From: Oscillibacter sp.
GTDB taxonomy: Bacteria; Bacillota; Clostridia; Oscillospirales; Oscillospiraceae
DNA length: 12,202 nucleotides
Assembly: GCA_020025475.1 (NCBI GenBank)
Contig: JAHHSA010000050.1
Span: forward strand, 1 to 12,202
Direction of reading: 5' to 3'
Part shown: piece after piece, positions 5,816-12,193 of the stretch
Layout of the letters: every line of letters starts with the position of its first letter
Numbering within the stretch: position 1 is the stretch's first letter
Notes under the pieces: model-generated
What the model was told of the DNA's origin: nothing
The model's input: the letters and a program-made list of their open reading frames with translations, nothing else
Database searches by the model: none
Translations under genes and position numbers: made by a program

Positions 5816-6901
5816 ATGAAGAAAACAGCCATTGCGCTGTCCATTTGCCTGCTGCTCACCGGAGTGATGTGGGCGGGCGCTGCAGGCGGTGCCGAAGACC
5901 CTCTTGCGTCTCTATCTTATCTGACGGGAATTTTTACTGACAGGATTGAAAAGGAGACCGATGCAAAATTGGACGTATCGGATCAGTTGATTCTGTCAGG
6001 GGAGTCCTTTGCTCAGAGCGGCGCCTCCGCGTCCGTCTGGACGGAGAAGAGAGTGAAGCAGGGCGATGTTTTGCAGGCATCCACCGGCACTGGAGTTCTG
6101 GTGCTGGCCGGTCAGGTCTGTGTCAGCCATTCCGGAGGTGCGGTGGTGGATGTCACAACCGGCACAACAGTGCCCGACGGAGCAGTCTTGAAGCAGGATC
6201 ATCGATACCTGGTGGCCGAGGACACGGCTGCCTTGTTCGAAGTGAACTCCAAGACCGCCGTGTTGAGCTATCAGGGACCGTATTCCTTCCGCAATTCTGA
6301 CAGTGTGGACTATAATGCCATGGCCGCTGCCCTGAAAGAGCTGCATCTGTTCCGCGGCAGCTATACTGGCTATGGTGAAGGCTACGATTTGGAAAAGTCG
6401 CCGACCCGGCTGCAGGCACTCATTATGTTTGTGCGCGTTCTGGGAGAAGAGGAAAGGGCTCTGAACTGGACTGGCACCACACCCTTCCGGGACATTGAAA
6501 AGGGCTCTCAGGCGGAAAAGTATGTCGGCTATGCCTATGAAAAGGGGTATACCAATGGCTATACTGCTACGGCATTCAAACCCGGCCAAGCGGTCAATGC
6601 CAATCAGTATACGGAGTTTGTCCTGCGTGCCACCGGCCACAGCTCCCCGGCGAATACTCATCTGGCCGATACACTGGATCGGGCCGTGCAGGCTGGCGTG
6701 CTCACCATGGGAGAGGCGGCTATGCTGCAGCGGGACCCCTTCCTGCGGGCAGAGCTGGTGTACATCTCCTATTACGCCCTGGACGCCGTGATGGCTGAAA
6801 CTGGCCTGACACTGGGGGAGACCCTGGAAAGAGCCGGTGTGTTTACCCATCCGGAACTGCTGGATGCACAGAACCTGGTTCGGTCCAGCCGAATTTTCTG
6901 A
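5816..6901 (+). CDS. Secreted S-layer-homology (SLH) domain protein
   Basis: This 361-residue exported protein carries a classical signal peptide (KK, hydrophobic core about 5-19, probable cleavage after A22 or A26). Residues about 30-160 are beta-rich. The stretch with LQASTGTGVLVLAGQV, VVDVTTGTTV and HRYLVAEDTAALFEV is the kind of accessory domain often placed before SLH repeats in clostridial envelope proteins. Three SLH-like units follow. The first (about 165-215) carries LKELHLFRG and RLQALIMFVRVLG. The second (223-276) is the clearest, with PFRDIEKGSQAEKYVGYAYEKGY and TAFKPGQAVNANQYTEFVLRATG in separate stretches. The third (285-343) is divergent. SLH units anchor proteins to pyruvylated secondary cell-wall polymers. 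AAAGGA sits 8 bp before the ATG. It follows rex by 36 bp with no terminator between, suggesting shared transcription. Its specific cell-surface role is unknown. Confidence 0.88.
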   Translation: MKKTAIALSICLLLTGVMWAGAAGGAEDPLASLSYLTGIFTDRIEKETDAKLDVSDQLILSGESFAQSGASASVWTEKRVKQGDVLQASTGTGVLVLAGQVCVSHSGGAVVDVTTGTTVPDGAVLKQDHRYLVAEDTAALFEVNSKTAVLSYQGPYSFRNSDSVDYNAMAAALKELHLFRGSYTGYGEGYDLEKSPTRLQALIMFVRVLGEEERALNWTGTTPFRDIEKGSQAEKYVGYAYEKGYTNGYTATAFKPGQAVNANQYTEFVLRATGHSSPANTHLADTLDRAVQAGVLTMGEAAMLQRDPFLRAELVYISYYALDAVMAETGLTLGETLERAGVFTHPELLDAQNLVRSSRIF

Positions 6902-6911
6902 GAAAGCACGC

Positions 6912-6938
6912 ACCAATATGGGGGGGGCGCATACTATG
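6912..6938 (+). promoter_or_regulatory. Possible mother-cell (sigma-K/E type) promoter for the Cys-rich microprotein
   Basis: AC (6912-6913), 16 bp, then CATACTAT (6930-6937) fits the B. subtilis sigma-K pattern AC-N16-CATAnnnT and is one base from the sigma-E -10 CATACAnT. No sigma-A promoter was found between the SLH gene and the microprotein. The spacer contains a run of eight G (6920-6927). The match is short and could be chance; read-through from the rex/SLH unit is the alternative. Confidence 0.25.
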
Positions 6939-6985
6939 GATTGAGACCGCTTCGGCGGCCACTAATTCATAGGAGGTCCCGAGAT

Positions 6986-7183
6986 ATGTGCTGTAACAAC
7001 GGATTTGGTGGAGGCAACTGCTGCTGGATTATCATTCTGCTGCTGATCGTGTTCTGCTGCTGTGGCAATGGCGGCGGCTATGGCTATGGCTGCGGCTGTA
7101 ATTGCAATTGCAACTGCGGCAACAACTGTGGCGGTTGTGGCTGCGATTGCGGCAACAACTGTGGCAATGGCTGCGGCTGCTGA
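6986..7183 (+). CDS. Cysteine- and glycine-rich membrane microprotein (chorion-class high-cysteine-like)
   Basis: This 65-residue protein starts at the ATG at 6986, with a perfect AGGAGG (6971-6976) 9 bp upstream. It contains 19 Cys, 19 Gly and 12 Asn. The order is MCCNNGFGGGNCC, one hydrophobic segment WIIILLLIVF (14-23) long enough only for a short membrane helix, a CCC triplet (24-26), a GNGGGYGYG linker, and a tail of repeated CGC, CNC and CGNNC units to the C-terminal cysteine. Similar proteins in clostridia are often annotated 'chorion class high-cysteine protein' or grouped near YjcZ-type sporulation microproteins. Those names describe composition and do not establish function. Plausible roles, all inferred, are a cross-linked spore-coat or envelope component or a metal-binding protein. 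A strong terminator follows 15 bp later. The strong ribosome site and coherent repeats make it a real gene. Confidence 0.85.
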   Translation: MCCNNGFGGGNCCWIIILLLIVFCCCGNGGGYGYGCGCNCNCNCGNNCGGCGCDCGNNCGNGCGC

Positions 7184-7198
7184 TTGTTCATAATAAAG

Positions 7199-7230
7199 AA
7201 CCGCCCCGAAGCTTCGGGGCGGTTTCCTTT
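7199..7230 (+). terminator. Strong intrinsic terminator after the Cys-rich gene
   Basis: AACCGCCCCGAA (7199-7210) and TTCGGGGCGGTT (7213-7224) form a perfect 12-bp inverted repeat around a GC centre, then TTTCCTTT. It is very GC-rich. It closes the rex/SLH/Cys-rich region before the mrnC promoter begins at 7246. Confidence 0.9.
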
Positions 7231-7245
7231 GTACAGAAGGGGAGG

Positions 7246-7274
7246 GTGACAAACGGGGGAGAATGTGATATAAT
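7246..7274 (+). promoter_or_regulatory. Promoter of the mrnC-rqcH operon
   Basis: -35 GTGACA (7246-7251), 17 bp, and a perfect extended -10 TGA-TATAAT (7266-7274). The predicted start is near 7281, giving a ~27-nt leader that includes GAGGAG before the mrnC ATG. Confidence 0.8.
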
Positions 7275-7307
7275 ATCCTCTGAATTTCCGAAAATGAGGA
7301 GAAACCC

Positions 7308-7709
7308 ATGGAAAATTATTTTGAACCTATGATGCAGGACGACGACCTGCGTGCCATCAGCTCCATTGGACTTGCCCACATGGGCGATGCGGTCTTTGAG
7401 GTGCTGGTGCGCACATGGCTGTGTGCCCACGGCAAGGCCACCGGCAAGGGTCTTCACCGGGCGACAGTGGAAATCGTCTGTGCTGAGTCTCAGGCCACCA
7501 GAGCGGAGAAGATCCTGCCGGATCTGACACCGGAGGAACTGGCGACCTATAAGCGGGGCCGCAATGCCCAGGTCCACTCCATTCCACCTCACGCCAGCCG
7601 TGCCCAGTATGCCTCCGCCACAGCATTGGAGGCGCTGTTCGGCTGGCTCTATCTGCGTGGGGAGAAGGCACGGATCAATGAACTCTTTTGCAAAATGATG
7701 GAGGAATAA
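7308..7709 (+). CDS. mrnC: Mini-ribonuclease III
   Basis: This 133-residue protein is a stand-alone RNase III catalytic domain without a double-stranded RNA-binding domain, the normal size for Mini-III. In B. subtilis this dimeric enzyme matures both ends of 23S rRNA within assembled 50S precursors. The signature LAHMGDAVFEVLVRTWL (about 22-38) carries the catalytic aspartate D27. The second acidic site is in YASATALEALFGWLYL, with E108. The basic stretch YKRGRNAQVH (81-90) is also family-typical. GAGGAG lies 6 bp before the ATG, and a consensus promoter lies just upstream. The stop is 3 bp before rqcH, so the two are co-transcribed. Family members are often found near cysS or trmH instead; here the partner is another 50S-associated factor. 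Confidence 0.95.
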   Translation: MENYFEPMMQDDDLRAISSIGLAHMGDAVFEVLVRTWLCAHGKATGKGLHRATVEIVCAESQATRAEKILPDLTPEELATYKRGRNAQVHSIPPHASRAQYASATALEALFGWLYLRGEKARINELFCKMMEE

Positions 7710-7712
7710 GCA

Positions 7713-9464
7713 ATGGCAATGGATGCGATTTCGCTGCAAGCCGTGGTGGACGAGGTGCGACCTGAGCTCCTGGAGCTTCGGATCGACAAGGTCCAGCAGC
7801 CTGCCAGGGACCAGGTGATCCTGGTGTTGCGGGGCGGCAAGCGTCTGCTGTTCCATGTAGGTGCCAGCGCACCCCGGATGCAGCTGACACGGCTGCTGCG
7901 GGACAACCCTGCGGAGCCACCCATGTTTTGTATGCTGCTGCGCAAGCATCTGGTAGGTGCCCGCGTGGCGGCCATTGTCCAGCCGGAGTTGGAGCGCATG
8001 GTGCGATTGGAACTGGATATTACCGATGATTTTGGCCAGCCCGGAAAGCGCACACTGGTGCTGGAGGCCATGGGGCGCCGGTCCAACTTGATCCTTCTGG
8101 ATGGAGAGGGGCGGATCATCGACTGCCTGCGCCGGGTGGATGCGGATATGTCTGCCAGCCGCCAGGTGCTGCCGGGACTTTTTTATACCCCTCCCGCAGC
8201 CTCCGATCGGCTGCCCTTCCTGGAGGAGACGGAGGACGCCTTCCTTGACAAGCTTGCACAGGAGAATTCCGAGCATCAGTTGGATGCCTTCTTGCTGGAA
8301 AACTATTTTGGCATCTCTCCCCTGATGGCCCGTGAGGTGGCGTACCGCACTACCGGCGACACAGACAGCCGAATTTTCACGCTGGACGAAGAGGGGAGGC
8401 TGCGCTTTTGGTCTGTTATGCAGGAGCTGATCGACGCGGTGAGAAAGAGTCGGTTCACGCCGCTATGTCTGTATCGGGACGGACACCCCTTTGAGTTTTC
8501 CGCACTGCCCATTACCCAGTATGGGGAAGCGGTGGTCACGGAGCGCTGCGACAGTTTCTCGGCCCTGTTGGATGAGTTCTATGAGGCGAGGGAGCGGCAG
8601 GAGCGGGTGCGCCAGCGGGGTGCAGATTTAATCCGGACAGCCACCACTGCCCGGGATCGACTGCGCCGGAAGCTGGCTTTGCAGGAAAAGGACTATGCGG
8701 CTACTCAGGATCGGGACCGCCTGCGGATCTGCGGCGACCTCATTACCTCTAATCTCTACCGGATGGAGCGCGGCAGCACCAAATTGGTCTGCGAGAACTA
8801 CTATGAGGAGGGCTGTCCGGAGATCACCGTGCAGCTGGACCCGCTGATGACGCCGCAGCAGAATGCAGCCAAGTATTATAAGCGTTACACCAAGGCCAAA
8901 ACGGCAGAGAAGTATCTCAGTGAACAGATGGAGATTGCGCGACGGGATCTTCATTACTTGGAAAGTGTGCTGGAAGAGATCGCCGAGGGGGAGACGGAAC
9001 AGGACTTCATTGATATCCGCAATGAATTGCGGGATGCCGGTTTCCTGCGCAAGCAGACCAAGGGCAAAAAAGAAATGAAGCGGGTGGCTCGTCCCCGGGA
9101 GTTCCGGACCTCTGGGGGATACCGTGTTCTGGTGGGACGGAATAACCACCAAAATGACCAGCTGACGCTCAAAACTGCGGACCACCGGGATCTTTGGCTT
9201 CATACACAGAAGATTCACGGCTCTCATGTGATTCTTTGCACACGGGGTGAGGAGCCGGATGACCAGTCCCTCTCCGAGGCAGCCAAGATTGCGGCCTGGT
9301 ACTCTCAGGGACGGGATGGCGGCAAGGTGCCAGTGGACTATACGCCGGTGAAATTTGTAAAAAAACCCGCAGGCGGACGGCCTGGCATGGTGATCTATAC
9401 GACCTACCAGACGATGTACGTCAATCCCGATGAGAAGCTCATTCAGGAATTGCAGGTAAAATGA
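7713..9464 (+). CDS. rqcH: RqcH (NFACT-family ribosome quality control factor, Rqc2 homologue)
   Basis: This 583-residue protein has normal RqcH length and domain order. NFACT-N occupies about 1-190: PPMFCMLLRKHLVGARV at 69-85, and MGRRSNLILLD in the middle of the domain. A helix-hairpin-helix region and a long coiled-coil pair (about 280-445) follow, then NFACT-R at about 460-570 with DLWLHTQKIHGSHVIL and TPVKFVKKPAGGRPGMVIYT. RqcH binds 50S subunits that still hold a peptidyl-tRNA and recruits tRNA-Ala to add C-terminal alanine tails that mark stalled chains for degradation. It was long annotated as fibronectin-binding protein FbpA. The residues aligning with the functional Asp-Arg of B. 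subtilis RqcH read Glu94-Arg95 here, a conservative change. GGAGG lies 8 bp before the ATG; an alternative ATG lies 6 bp downstream. It is the second gene of the mrnC operon and is followed by a terminator hairpin. Confidence 0.95.
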   Translation: MAMDAISLQAVVDEVRPELLELRIDKVQQPARDQVILVLRGGKRLLFHVGASAPRMQLTRLLRDNPAEPPMFCMLLRKHLVGARVAAIVQPELERMVRLELDITDDFGQPGKRTLVLEAMGRRSNLILLDGEGRIIDCLRRVDADMSASRQVLPGLFYTPPAASDRLPFLEETEDAFLDKLAQENSEHQLDAFLLENYFGISPLMAREVAYRTTGDTDSRIFTLDEEGRLRFWSVMQELIDAVRKSRFTPLCLYRDGHPFEFSALPITQYGEAVVTERCDSFSALLDEFYEARERQERVRQRGADLIRTATTARDRLRRKLALQEKDYAATQDRDRLRICGDLITSNLYRMERGSTKLVCENYYEEGCPEITVQLDPLMTPQQNAAKYYKRYTKAKTAEKYLSEQMEIARRDLHYLESVLEEIAEGETEQDFIDIRNELRDAGFLRKQTKGKKEMKRVARPREFRTSGGYRVLVGRNNHQNDQLTLKTADHRDLWLHTQKIHGSHVILCTRGEEPDDQSLSEAAKIAAWYSQGRDGGKVPVDYTPVKFVKKPAGGRPGMVIYTTYQTMYVNPDEKLIQELQVK

Positions 9465-9504
9465 GGGCGATGGAACGGCGCTCAATCAAAAAACCGATTC
9501 ATGC

Positions 9505-9540
9505 AAGGAGGGCTGCCTGACAGGCAGCCCTCCTTAGTTT
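9505..9540. terminator. Hairpin terminator between rqcH and the DUF378 gene
   Basis: AAGGAGGGCTGCCT (9505-9518) and AGGCAGCCCTCCTT (9522-9535) form a perfect 14-bp stem with a GAC loop. The T run after it is weak on the plus strand (AGTTT), and on the minus strand a TTTTTT lies about 12 bp beyond the stem. The gene arrangement is convergent, so it may act on both. Confidence 0.75.
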
Positions 9541-9624
9541 GCGGCTCTCATGCGAAGCTGCCCGACTCCTCGTAGTGTGCGTGGTGAGGGAACTGACAGA
9601 ACTTCTAAAAATATGTCACGGGGG

Positions 9625-9831
9625 TTACTGCTGTGAAGCTGTGCAGGTTCTGATCAGAAAAAAGATGCACCACAGACCCGCAATGCCCACCAACGTGTAG
9701 ATTATGCGGGGCAGCATGGTCCAGGAACCGCAAAAAACAGCCACAGCGTTGAACGCAAACAGTCCGATTCCTAACCAGTTCAGTGCGCCGATGATGACCA
9801 GTGTCAATGCGATTTTATCGAGAATTTCCAA
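9625..9831 (-). CDS. DUF378-family small membrane protein
   Basis: This 68-residue protein has two hydrophobic helices: about 6-28, IALTLVIIGALNWLGIGLFAF, and about 43-63, RIIYTLVGIAGLWCIFFLI. The 'GALNWLGIGLF' and 'RIIYTLVGIAGLW' segments are the hallmark of DUF378 (YuzA-like) proteins, whose function is unknown. The start is a TTG at 9829-9831, supported by GGAGG 7 bp upstream; an ATG overlapping that spacer is out of frame and runs into a stop after a few codons. It has its own minus-strand promoter (9862-9890) and is monocistronic. Confidence 0.88.
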   Translation of the reverse strand: MEILDKIALTLVIIGALNWLGIGLFAFNAVAVFCGSWTMLPRIIYTLVGIAGLWCIFFLIRTCTASQQ

Positions 9832-9861
9832 AAAACATCCTCCATTCTGTCTGAGACAGGG

Positions 9862-9890
9862 ATTTTACATTAGAATTGCCATGTTTTCAA
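9862..9890 (-). promoter_or_regulatory. Promoter of the DUF378 gene
   Basis: On the minus strand, TTGAAA (complement of 9885-9890) and TAAAAT (complement of 9862-9867) are 17 bp apart. The start falls near 9855, inside a small inverted repeat CTGTC-TGA-GACAG (9847-9859), leaving a leader of about 25 nt. Confidence 0.6.
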
Positions 9891-9921
9891 AAATCATGCA
9901 TCATCATTCTTCACGTCTGCG

Positions 9922-9950
9922 TTGAAATGCGGTGGCTGGTCTGGTATAAT
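9922..9950 (+). promoter_or_regulatory. Promoter of the thrH-like gene
   Basis: -35 TTGAAA (9922-9927), 17 bp, and a perfect extended -10 TGG-TATAAT (9942-9950). The leader contains a hairpin GCCCC-GGATGA-GGGGC (9969-9984) followed by the AAGGAG ribosome site. This promoter is back to back with that of the DUF378 gene. Confidence 0.8.
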
Positions 9951-10006
9951 GCTCCCAATATCAATTTTGCCCCGGATGAGGGGCGAGCGAAAGAAGGAGC
10001 AGTCCT

Positions 10007-10606
10007 ATGAATATTGTATGCCTGGACATGGAGGGTGTGATCATCCCTGAAATCTGGATGGAGGTTGCTGAGGCCAGAGGTATTCCGGAATTGAATCGGA
10101 CTACCCGGGAGGAGCCGGATTATGAAAGGCTGATGCAGTGGCGGCTGGATGTGTTGAAGAAACACGGCCTGGGCCTGCGGGAAATACAGGAGACGATTGC
10201 TGGTATGGAGCCGCTTCCCGGAGCCAGAGAATTTCTGGAGGAACTGCGATCCATCACTCAGGTGGTGATCCTCAGCGATACCTTTGAGGAATTTGCCAAA
10301 CCCCTGCTGGAAAAGCTGGGCCGCCCCACCATTTTCTGCAATGCTCTGGAGGTGGCGGAAACCGGGGAGATCACCGGAATTCATATGCGGTGTCCGGAGA
10401 CCAAGCTGACGACAGTGCGGGCCCTGCAATCCATGGGCTATGATACTGTTGTCAGCGGCGACAGCTATAATGATTTGGCAATGATCCGGGCCAGTAAGGC
10501 GGGCTTCCTGTTCCGCAGCACTGACGAGATCAAGGCAGAGAATCCGGATATCGCCACCTGTGAGAACTATGAAGAATTGTTGACAGCCATCAAGGCTGCA
10601 CTGTGA
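10007..10606 (+). CDS. thrH: ThrH-type HAD phosphatase / phosphoserine:homoserine phosphotransferase
   Basis: This 199-residue cytosolic HAD-superfamily enzyme matches the length and whole-chain pattern of Pseudomonas ThrH. Key stretches are CLDMEGVIIPEIW (5-17), the TTR..PDYE..M..RL region, QVVILSDTFEEF (85-96), K133 and VVSGDSYNDLAMI (148-160). In HAD terms, D7 is the nucleophile, S90 is motif II, K133 is motif III and D152/D156 are motif IV. The usual second aspartate of motif I is Glu9, as in ThrH itself. Pseudomonas ThrH dephosphorylates phosphoserine and can pass the phosphate to homoserine, linking serine and threonine synthesis. Whether this clostridial protein has both activities cannot be told from sequence, and it could be a plain phosphoserine phosphatase. 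AAGGAG lies 7 bp before the ATG. ispE begins 24 bp downstream, so the two probably share a transcript. Confidence 0.85.
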   Translation: MNIVCLDMEGVIIPEIWMEVAEARGIPELNRTTREEPDYERLMQWRLDVLKKHGLGLREIQETIAGMEPLPGAREFLEELRSITQVVILSDTFEEFAKPLLEKLGRPTIFCNALEVAETGEITGIHMRCPETKLTTVRALQSMGYDTVVSGDSYNDLAMIRASKAGFLFRSTDEIKAENPDIATCENYEELLTAIKAAL

Positions 10607-10630
10607 CCTAGAAGGACCTCGGAGAAGCAG

Positions 10631-11503
10631 ATGAATGCACAGACGAGAACGGCACCCTGCAAGGTGAATCTGGCACTGGATATTCTGCGCCGCCGTCCGG
10701 ACGGATACCATGATATGAAAATGGTGATGCAGACGCTCTCACTGGGAGACTGTGTCACTGTGGAGAGCCAGGAGAGCGGCTTTGCTCTCCACGCCGGAAA
10801 GTTTGTGCCGGCGGGAAAAGAGACGCTGGAGGAGCGGGCCATCCGGGCATTTTTTCGGGAGATTGGCCGGGAGACTCCGGGGCTCTCCGTCACCTTGGAT
10901 AAAATTGTGCCGGCCTATGCGGGCCTGGGCGGCGGCAGTGCGGATGTAGCTGCTCTGCTGCGATGCCTGCGGCAGGAATTTGCCCCGGAATTGCCAACGG
11001 AAACCCTGGAACGCATTGGTTTTACAGTAGGCAGCGATATGCCGTTTTGCGTGCGGGGTGGTACAGCTCTGGCGGAAGGGCGAGGAGAAATCCTGACCGA
11101 TCTTCCGCCCCTTCCGTCCTGCTGGTTCGTGCTTTGTAAGCCGGAGTTTGGCATCCCTACCGGAGAGCTGTTTGCCAAAGTGCGGTCGAACGCATTTCTG
11201 CGCCGTCCTGACATAGATGGTATGCAGGCAGCTTTGGCTGCCGGAGATCTGGACGGTGTGGCGGCACGGCTCTGCAATGTTTTTGAGGAACTGCTCCCGC
11301 AGAATTGCCGGGAGGTTTTTACCATTCAGGACCGCCTCCGGAAGCTAGGAGCCCTGAATGCCGCCATGAGCGGCTCAGGACCCACCGTGTTTGCCATCTT
11401 CCGGGAGAAGGAGGATGCGAATCGGGTGGCAGAGCAGCTCAGACAGCAGTGGCCGCAGACATTTATAGCCGCTCCCGTTCCAAAATTGGATACCTTGGAA
11501 TAA
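10631..11503 (+). CDS. ispE: 4-diphosphocytidyl-2-C-methyl-D-erythritol kinase
   Basis: This 290-residue GHMP kinase has the standard IspE length. It phosphorylates the 2-hydroxyl of CDP-methylerythritol with ATP, the fourth step of the non-mevalonate isoprenoid pathway. The three GHMP motifs are clear: APCKVNLALDI (8-18) with K11, the ATP loop PAYAGLGGGSADVAALL (94-110), and NAAMSGSGPTVFAIF (243-257). VGSDMPF (133-139) supplies the catalytic aspartate D136. RRPDGYHDM (21-29) is the family's substrate-side motif. GGAG lies 7 bp before the ATG. The gene follows thrH by 24 bp, and spoIIR comes 69 bp later; an ispE-spoIIR neighbourhood is common in Clostridia. Confidence 0.97.
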   Translation: MNAQTRTAPCKVNLALDILRRRPDGYHDMKMVMQTLSLGDCVTVESQESGFALHAGKFVPAGKETLEERAIRAFFREIGRETPGLSVTLDKIVPAYAGLGGGSADVAALLRCLRQEFAPELPTETLERIGFTVGSDMPFCVRGGTALAEGRGEILTDLPPLPSCWFVLCKPEFGIPTGELFAKVRSNAFLRRPDIDGMQAALAAGDLDGVAARLCNVFEELLPQNCREVFTIQDRLRKLGALNAAMSGSGPTVFAIFREKEDANRVAEQLRQQWPQTFIAAPVPKLDTLE

Positions 11504-11504
11504 A

Positions 11505-11572
11505 ACCGCATCTGTTTGTCCATGCTGATGTTAAAGCCTCAAGGGCATACATAGCAAAGGACGGAATGCGGT
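11505..11572 (+). repeat. 7-bp inverted repeat enclosing the spoIIR ribosome binding site
   Basis: ACCGCAT (11505-11511) and ATGCGGT (11566-11572) are perfect complements separated by 54 bases. The right arm abuts the spoIIR start codon and the ribosome site lies inside the loop. It could form a weak leader structure affecting spoIIR translation, but a 7-bp match over this distance may be chance. Confidence 0.25.
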
Positions 11573-12193
11573 ATGAAACAAAAAACCATTCATTTGATCG
11601 AACTCTCTCTGCTGGCGGGATTGGCTGTGTGGCTGCTCACCGGCAGCCTGGCCCTCCACACCCGTGATGCGTTGGCGGATAAGGTGGTGCGGCTCCATGT
11701 GCTGGCAAACTCTGATTCTGATGAGGATCAGGCGTTGAAGCTGAAGGTCCGGGACAAGGTACTGGAGCGGACCACAGAGATCCTGGAGCAATCCACGGAC
11801 CGGGAAGAAGCGGAAGCACGCCTGCGGGGCAATATTCTGGAACTGGAACGCATTGCCCAGGAGGAAGTCCTGGCCAATGGTTATGACTATCCGGTGACGG
11901 CAGAATTGGAAAACACAGAGTTCCCCACACGGGAATATGAGGGGTTCACCCTGCCTGCCGGGGAGTATCTGGCGCTGCGCATCCTGATTGGGGACGCGGC
12001 GGGACGCAACTGGTGGTGCGTGGTATTTCCACCGCTGTGCACCGCGGCAGCATCGGAGGTCCCTGCCTGCGCACTGGCAGCGGGACTGAGTGCGGAACAG
12101 GTGAGCCTCATCACAGAAGAAGATCGCGGCTACGTGCTGAAATTCAAAACCGTGGAGCTGTGGGAGGCCCTGCGGAGACGTTTTACCTCCTGA
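11573..12193 (+). CDS. spoIIR: Stage II sporulation protein R
   Basis: This 206-residue protein has an N-terminal hydrophobic segment (about 8-28) that acts as a signal or membrane anchor, then the SpoIIR domain. Hallmarks are VVRLHVLANSDSDEDQALKLKVRDKVL (38-64, in consecutive blocks), PAGEYLALRILIG (128-140) and GRNWWCVVFPPLC (144-156). SpoIIR is made in the forespore, crosses into the intermembrane space and activates the SpoIIGA protease, which cleaves pro-sigma-E in the mother cell. Its presence is the best evidence that this organism forms spores or descends from spore formers. The start ATG at 11573 has AAAGGA about 11 bp upstream, slightly long. No confident sigma-F promoter was found in the 69-bp gap after ispE. 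The full gene is inside the window. Confidence 0.96.
   Translation: MKQKTIHLIELSLLAGLAVWLLTGSLALHTRDALADKVVRLHVLANSDSDEDQALKLKVRDKVLERTTEILEQSTDREEAEARLRGNILELERIAQEEVLANGYDYPVTAELENTEFPTREYEGFTLPAGEYLALRILIGDAAGRNWWCVVFPPLCTAAASEVPACALAAGLSAEQVSLITEEDRGYVLKFKTVELWEALRRRFTS

Noticed and set aside
7080..7180. Tandem DNA repeat or CRISPR-like array
   Set aside because: The repetitive look comes from Gly, Cys and Asn codons in the Cys-rich microprotein; there are no regular repeats with unique spacers.
7188..8276. 362-codon minus-strand open frame across mrnC and the start of rqcH
   Set aside because: It spans a terminator and promoter and is antisense to two well-recognised genes.
11540..11572. 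Sigma-F promoter for spoIIR
   Set aside because: GCATA at 11545 is -35-like, but the matching -10 would overlap the start codon and fits poorly.
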